Assembly (NCBI RefSeq): GCF_018603905.1
Contig: NZ_JAHFZZ010000006.1
Coordinates: forward strand, 310,001 to 374,000
Direction: 5' to 3'
DNA length: 64,000 bases
Origin: Nonomuraea sp. NEAU-A123
GTDB taxonomy: Bacteria; Actinomycetota; Actinomycetes; Streptosporangiales; Streptosporangiaceae
This document shows positions 59,658-64,000 of the stretch, piece by piece (within the stretch, counting starts at the first letter, position 1; the number at the start of each line of letters is the position of its first letter). The translations under genes and the position numbers were made by a program. The notes under the pieces are model-generated. The model was not told the origin of the DNA and searched no databases. It worked only from the letters and a program-made list of their open reading frames with translations.

Positions 59658-60293
59658 TCAATGGCAGCATGAGTGACCATGCCAGGCCCGAGTTCCCTCT
59701 CTCGCGGCGACTCCCGCCAGCGCCACCGCCATCACCGGATCGACCCACCACCACCCGAGCGTGTTCAGCCACAGCCCGGTCAGAACCCCCGCCGCCATCG
59801 CGGCGCAGATGAGGTTCTGGGTCCCCTCTCCGGAGGTCGCGGGGGACCCGAGCCGCCGGCCGAGCCGCCGCTTGGCCAGCCCCAGCATGGGCATGCTGAC
59901 CAGACTGAACGCCGTCACCACGATGCCCAGCACGGTCGGTACGGCCCGGTGGCCGGCGTCGAGATCGTGGGCGACATGGATCACCAGATAGGGCGCCAGC
60001 AGCCAGAAACTCACCGCCACCGCCCGTCCCGCCCTGCGCTCCGCGCTCGGCGACAGCGTGCGCGAGCCGGTGAACCGCCACACGACGATCAGGCTCGCCG
60101 CCGCCTCCACGAGAGCCGACAGCCCCCAGCCGATCAGCGCCACCGAATGCGCCGACAGCCCCGCGGCCAGGCCGAGCGAGCTCTCCACCGCCAGCCAGAC
60201 CAGGGTGCCCACCGAGAGCGAGCGAGCCACGCGCGCAGCGCGCAGCCAGTCGGCTGACGCGGCCGGATAAGCGTGAACTCGCTGTTCAGGCAC
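59658..60293 (-). CDS. Cation diffusion facilitator-like membrane protein
   Basis: The 211-residue protein has about six transmembrane helices similar to CDF transporters (SAHSVALIGWGLSALVEAAASLIVVWRF; LGWWWVDPVMAVALAG). The conserved HxxxD/DxxxD metal motifs are only partly kept, and the C-terminal cytoplasmic domain is missing. It ends in a metal-binding-like HGHSCCH tail. It may be a non-transporting relative. GTG 60293 starts the frame; the 149-bp gap upstream is shared with the divergent DUF4184 gene. Confidence 0.75.
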   Translation of the reverse strand: MPEQRVHAYPAASADWLRAARVARSLSVGTLVWLAVESSLGLAAGLSAHSVALIGWGLSALVEAAASLIVVWRFTGSRTLSPSAERRAGRAVAVSFWLLAPYLVIHVAHDLDAGHRAVPTVLGIVVTAFSLVSMPMLGLAKRRLGRRLGSPATSGEGTQNLICAAMAAGVLTGLWLNTLGWWWVDPVMAVALAGVAAREGTRAWHGHSCCH

Positions 60294-60442
60294 CTCGAAC
60301 CCCCGAATCCCGACTTCCGGCCGTCGACAGCGATACGTAAGCTACCCATTACTAATAGTGACTTTAGGGGAAACGGGCAAAGCTTGTTCAAGGTTCGCGA
60401 GGTAATCTACGAAGATCAGCCACGGGGGAGGGGTCGGGGCCT

Positions 60443-61216
60443 GTGCCGTTCACGCCCAGTCACATCGCAGCGGTGCTCCCGCTGATGTCGTCGCCCCTGC
60501 TCCGCCGGTTGGCGAACCCGTGGGCGCTGGCGATCGGGGCGATGGTCCCCGACCTTCCGATCTTCCTGCGGTTCCTGCCCGACTACAGTGACTGGCACTC
60601 CTACTACGGCGTCGTCACCATCGACCTGGCCGCCGTCCTCCTCCTGCTGGGCCTGTTCCACCTGCTGTTCCGCGAACCGCTGATCTCCCTGCTCCCGCCC
60701 GCCCTCGCGGGCCGGGCCGCGACCCTGCGTCCGCCGCGCCTTCGCGACCTGCCGTCCGTCGTGTCCGGCGCCGTGATCGGCGCCGCCTCCCACGTCCTGT
60801 GGGACTCCTTCACCCACTCCACCGGTCCCGAGGAGTGGGGCTCCTGGCTTTCGGTGTCGGTGTTCGGGGTGGTGCGGCTGTTCCGCCTGCTCCAGTACAC
60901 CTCCTCGGTGGTCGGCCTGGCCATCGTCGTGTGGTGGGCCTGGCGCGGCCTCACCCGGATGTCGGCCGCGAACGTCCCCGCCCGGCTGCGGATCCACTCG
61001 GCGGTACGGCGGGCGGTCATCGTGCTGTGCACGGCCGGCACCGTCGCGGGCGCCTTCCTCTGGCCCCTGGTCGACGAGCCCAACCCCCGTCTCGGCCTGG
61101 CGAGCGTCGTCACCAAGGTGGGCGCGGGCACTGTAGTGGGCCTCTGCCTGGTGCTCACCTGCTATGCGGTGGTCTGGCAGGTCATGCGCCTCGTGGCAGT
61201 ATCTGAAGGTGCCTGA
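60443..61216 (+). CDS. DUF4184 membrane protein
   Basis: The 257-residue protein begins MPFTPSHIAAVLPL, the signature of DUF4184, with AIGAMVPDLPIFL and AASHVLWDSFTHS containing conserved His/Asp that may bind metal. It has about six to seven membrane helices. Function unknown; the motifs resemble membrane metal-dependent hydrolases. GTG 60443 follows a GGGGGAGGGG tract. Its end overlaps the methyltransferase gene by 8 bp. Confidence 0.9.
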   Translation: MPFTPSHIAAVLPLMSSPLLRRLANPWALAIGAMVPDLPIFLRFLPDYSDWHSYYGVVTIDLAAVLLLLGLFHLLFREPLISLLPPALAGRAATLRPPRLRDLPSVVSGAVIGAASHVLWDSFTHSTGPEEWGSWLSVSVFGVVRLFRLLQYTSSVVGLAIVVWWAWRGLTRMSAANVPARLRIHSAVRRAVIVLCTAGTVAGAFLWPLVDEPNPRLGLASVVTKVGAGTVVGLCLVLTCYAVVWQVMRLVAVSEGA

Positions 61217-62021
61217 CTACGTAACCGACGCCGCCGACCCACGCCTGACCGACTACACCCGGCTCAGGGACGTGGACCTGCGCAAGAGCCTGGAGGCGGA
61301 GCGCGGCCTGTTCGTGGCCGAGGGCGAGAAGGTGATCAGACGCGCGATCGCCGCCGGTTACCCGATCAGATCGGTCCTGACGACTCCCCGCTGGCTGGAC
61401 CCGCTGGCGGACGTGCTCGGGGACGCGACGGTGTACGTGGTGAGCGACGAGACCATGCTGGGCGTCGCCGGGTTCCAGGTGCATCGGGGGGCACTGGCGT
61501 CGATGCAGCGCCTGCCGCTGCCACCGGTGGAGGAGGTACTGGCGGGCGCGTCACGCGTCGTGGTCCTGGAGGACCTCGTGGACCACTCGAACGTGGGCGC
61601 GATCTTCAGATGCGCGGCCGCCCTGGGGGTGGAGGGGATCGTGCTGTCGCCCCGGTGCGCCGATCCGCTGTACCGGCGGTCGGTGAAGGTGTCGATGGGG
61701 GCGGTCTTCTCCATCCCGTACGCGCGGATGGACGACTGGTACGGCGGCCTGGAGCGGATCCGTACGGCGGGTTACACCCTGCTGGCGCTGACGCCCGACC
61801 AGAGTGTGACATCCATGGACAAGGTGAAGATGGGGGAGCGGGTGGCCTTGCTCCTCGGCTCGGAGGGCGATGGTCTGTCGTCCCGCTGGATGCGCGAGGC
61901 CGACGAGTCGGTGTGCATCCCCATGAGCCCGGCGGCCATGGCCGCCGGAGTGGACTCCCTCAACGTGGTGGCCGCCGCCGCGATCGCCTGCCACAGTCTG
62001 ATGCGCGCCGACGAAGCCTGA
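61209..62021 (+). CDS. TrmH/SpoU-family RNA 2'-O-methyltransferase
   Basis: The 270-residue protein has an N-terminal substrate-binding region (ERGLFVAEGEKVIRRAI) and a SPOUT domain with motif 1 LEDLVDHSNVGAIFRCAAALG, motif 2 LLLGSEGDGLS and motif 3 CIPMSPAAMAAGVDSLNVVAAAAIA, which form the trefoil knot for SAM binding. The substrate (tRNA or rRNA) is unknown. GTG 61209 overlaps the DUF4184 gene, so the two are coupled. Confidence 0.93.
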   Translation: MPDYVTDAADPRLTDYTRLRDVDLRKSLEAERGLFVAEGEKVIRRAIAAGYPIRSVLTTPRWLDPLADVLGDATVYVVSDETMLGVAGFQVHRGALASMQRLPLPPVEEVLAGASRVVVLEDLVDHSNVGAIFRCAAALGVEGIVLSPRCADPLYRRSVKVSMGAVFSIPYARMDDWYGGLERIRTAGYTLLALTPDQSVTSMDKVKMGERVALLLGSEGDGLSSRWMREADESVCIPMSPAAMAAGVDSLNVVAAAAIACHSLMRADEA

Positions 62022-62057
62022 CGGCCGTCGCCCCCTCCTCGACGCCCGATCCGAAAA

Positions 62058-62116
62058 CATCGGTATACCTACCGATGCACATACGGATTTGCAGGCCCGA
62101 GCGCAGCGCCTAGCGT
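62058..62116 (+). promoter_or_regulatory. Candidate promoter and operator of the M4 protease
   Basis: TTTGCA (62088-62093) and TAGCGT (62111-62116) are separated by 17 bp, suiting a primary sigma promoter. Ten bases upstream, CATCGGTATACCTACCGATG (62058-62077) is a perfect inverted repeat with a 4-bp spacer. The 5' leader would be about 130 nt and holds an 18-bp palindrome, CGGCGTGCGCGCACGCCG, at 62203-62220. Confidence 0.5.
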
Positions 62117-62253
62117 CTCGGCAGCAAGGTGAAACGGCATGCTCAGCCACCCCCCTTTCCCGGTCGACTCCGTGGCCCAGGCGATCCCTGCGGCGCGGTG
62201 GTCGGCGTGCGCGCACGCCGCGGCGCCCGGGAATGCCGAAAGGAGCACGACGC

Positions 62254-64000
62254 GTGAAACGCACTGCCTTAGCAGCCGCGGCCGTGGGACTCGCCACGGC
62301 CGCGTCGATGTCGGTCTTCGTTCCTCCCGCGCACGCCGCCCCACCCGGAGCCACCAAGGACGCCGCCGGCGCGCAGGCACGAGCGGCGGTCGACCCGGCC
62401 TCGCTCGCGGCGGCGGTCGCCGACAAGGCCGTCTCCAGCGGGCTCGACAAGCTGGCCAAGGGGCCTGACGAGGCGTACAGCCGCGTGTCGGTCACCCGCG
62501 GCACCAGCGACATGTACTTCGTCGGCTACGAGCGCACCTACAAGGGGCTGCCGGTGGTCGGCGGGGACGCGGTCGTCGTCACCGACTCGGCGGGGCACGT
62601 CCGCGACACCGTCGCAGCGGCCGGACCGAACACCCCGGACGTGCAGACCCAGGCCAGGATCAGCGCGGAGAAGGCCACCGAGGTGGCGAAGACCCGGCTT
62701 TCGCGCGTCGACGACTCCGCCGCCCCGCGCCTGGTGGTGTTCAACTGGGGAGCGAAGCCCGCGCTGGCCTGGGAGGCCGTCGTCAGCGGCCTGGTCAAGG
62801 GCAGGCCGAGCATTCAGCACGTGTTCGTGGACGCCCGTACAGGCAAGATCGCCGACTCCTACGACCAGGTGCGCGAGGGCAGCGGCAACGGCTACTACTA
62901 CGGGCAGGTCACCATCAACACGAGCGGCTCCGGCAGCTCGTACTCGATGACCGACACGACCAGGCCCGGCATCCAGTGCGGCGGGCAGGGCGGCACCGCC
63001 TACACCGGCACCGACGACGCGTGGGGCAACGCCTCGGGCACCAACCTGGAGACGGCCTGCGTCGACGCGCTCTACTCCGTCCAGCGCGAGTGGGACATGC
63101 TGCGTGACTGGCTCGGCCGCAACGGCATCAACGGCAGCGGCCGGGGCTTCCCCGCGCGCGTCGGCCTGGCCGACGTCAACGCCTACTGGAACGGCAGCTA
63201 CACCAACTTCGGCCACAACCAGGCCAACACCCGGCAGGCCAGCAACATCGACGTGGTGGCGCACGAGTTCGGGCACGCCATCTTCCAGACCACGCCCGGT
63301 GGCGCCGGTTCCGGCAACGAGAACGGCGGCATCAACGAGGGCACCGGTGACATCTTCGGGGCTCTCACCGAGGCTTACGCCAACAACCCCAACGACCCGC
63401 CGGACTACCTGGTCGGCGAAGAGGTGGACCTCGTCGGCGACGGGCCGATCCGCAACATGTACAACCCGAGCGCGCTAGGCGACCCGAACTGCTACTCCTC
63501 CTCGATCCCCAGCACCGAGGTGCACGCGGCGGCCGGTCCGCTGAACCACTGGTTCTACTTGCTGGCCGAGGGCAACAACCCCGGCGGCGGCAAGCCGACC
63601 AGCCCCATCTGCTCAGGCGGCCCGTCCTCGGTGACCGGCGTCGGCGTGCAGAAGGCCGGCCAGATCTACCTGGGCGCCCTGAACCGCAAGACCTCGACCT
63701 GGCGCTACACCAACGCCCGCGCCGCCTCCGTCGCGGCCGCGATCGAGCTGTTCGGCGCCAACAGCGCCGAGTGCAACACCACCAAGGCGGCGTGGAGCGC
63801 GGTGAGCGTGGCGGCGGCGACGGGCGAGCCCGCCTGCGGCACGGCCACCAACGACTTCGCGCTCTCCCTCACCCCGTCGACCGGCAGCGCGCAGCCTGGG
63901 TCGTCGACGACGGCCACGGTCAACACCCAGACCACCTCCGGCAGCGCCCAGACGGTCAACCTGACCGCGTCCGGGCTGCCCAGCGGCGTCACCGCGAGCT
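62254..64000 (+). CDS. Secreted M4 (thermolysin-like) metalloprotease, 3' end outside the window
   Basis: At least 582 residues are visible. A Sec signal (KRTALAAAAVGLATAASMSVFVPPAHA), an FTP/PepSY propeptide (about 50-200), then the M4 domain with zinc motif VVAHEFGHAIF and the third-ligand block GGINEGTGDIFGALTEAY are seen. After the catalytic domain, an Ig-like domain begins (NDFALSLTPSTGSAQPGSS). GTG 62254 follows AGGAG by 7 bases. The stop lies beyond 64000. Confidence 0.93.
   Translation, partial: MKRTALAAAAVGLATAASMSVFVPPAHAAPPGATKDAAGAQARAAVDPASLAAAVADKAVSSGLDKLAKGPDEAYSRVSVTRGTSDMYFVGYERTYKGLPVVGGDAVVVTDSAGHVRDTVAAAGPNTPDVQTQARISAEKATEVAKTRLSRVDDSAAPRLVVFNWGAKPALAWEAVVSGLVKGRPSIQHVFVDARTGKIADSYDQVREGSGNGYYYGQVTINTSGSGSSYSMTDTTRPGIQCGGQGGTAYTGTDDAWGNASGTNLETACVDALYSVQREWDMLRDWLGRNGINGSGRGFPARVGLADVNAYWNGSYTNFGHNQANTRQASNIDVVAHEFGHAIFQTTPGGAGSGNENGGINEGTGDIFGALTEAYANNPNDPPDYLVGEEVDLVGDGPIRNMYNPSALGDPNCYSSSIPSTEVHAAAGPLNHWFYLLAEGNNPGGGKPTSPICSGGPSSVTGVGVQKAGQIYLGALNRKTSTWRYTNARAASVAAAIELFGANSAECNTTKAAWSAVSVAAATGEPACGTATNDFALSLTPSTGSAQPGSSTTATVNTQTTSGSAQTVNLTASGLPSGVTAS

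Noticed and set aside
62139..62468. Upstream ORF in the M4 protease leader
   Set aside because: It has a passable ribosome site but runs far into the protease gene in another frame and has no family features.

Overview
The window is GC-rich DNA with strong third-position GC bias, many GTG and TTG starts, ATGA/GTGA stop-start overlaps and a conservon. This points to a filamentous actinomycete. A Streptosporangiaceae-like host is my inference and has not been tested. No phage, insertion sequence, CRISPR array or rRNA operon was found. One tRNA (His) is present. Genes sit on both strands in short operons, and the window ends inside a secreted thermolysin-family protease.

Layout. 0.1-5.1 kb: a class III aminotransferase, an NgcEFG-type sugar ABC importer behind a perfect 17-bp palindrome, and a pterin dehydratase. 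5.2-9.9 kb: an accessory patch rich in minisatellites, with a Cu/Zn-SOD-like lipoprotein, an LtrA-like protein, two NTF2-fold proteins, a MarR regulator and a frameshifted secreted protein. 9.9-19.4 kb: pirin, a beta-lactamase-fold lipoprotein, a spermidine-synthase-like protein, a penicillin-binding protein, TrhA, an HdeD-like protein, lysine 6-aminotransferase, a MmyB-type XRE regulator and a solitary LuxR helix-turn-helix protein. 19.5-27.1 kb: tRNA-His, oligoribonuclease, then a minus-strand signalling block with a DUF2510 protein, a membrane pseudokinase and two membrane Ser/Thr kinases. 27.1-35.7 kb: a divergent PNPOx/MocR pair, a DegT-like enzyme with a CelD/FemAB-like acyltransferase, a phosphotransferase, an SDR enzyme and a membrane-anchored GH39-like hydrolase.

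36.1-42.2 kb is the most provocative region. A 49-residue Gly/Trp/Arg/Cys peptide gene with a good ribosome binding site ends 5 bp before an ABC exporter. A complete conservon follows: sensor ATPase, roadblock protein, DUF742 protein, GTPase and a P450 lacking the ExxR arginine. 42.3-47.0 kb holds a secreted tripeptidyl-peptidase-like hydrolase, a deaminase, an F420-type oxidoreductase, an Lrp regulator and a DUF418 membrane protein. 47.1-55.5 kb is a minus-strand surface-polysaccharide cluster with a large membrane protein, a flippase, a polysaccharide deacetylase, two GT2 glycosyltransferases, a second CelD/FemAB-like acyltransferase and a small membrane protein. 55.9-59.5 kb encodes a single-chain sigma factor/ZAS anti-sigma/membrane/ectodomain fusion and a VWA protein fused to a substrate-binding-like domain. 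60-64 kb: a CDF-like membrane protein, DUF4184, a TrmH/SpoU methyltransferase and the truncated M4 protease.

Common themes are envelope building and envelope sensing. The two acyltransferases, the DegT enzyme, the GH39 protein and the 47-55 kb cluster look like parts of one surface-glycan system split over two places. The kinases, pseudokinase and sigma fusion all place adhesive, Ig-like domains outside the cell. A 108-bp element occurs in three intergenic copies without indels and is not explained by any gene.
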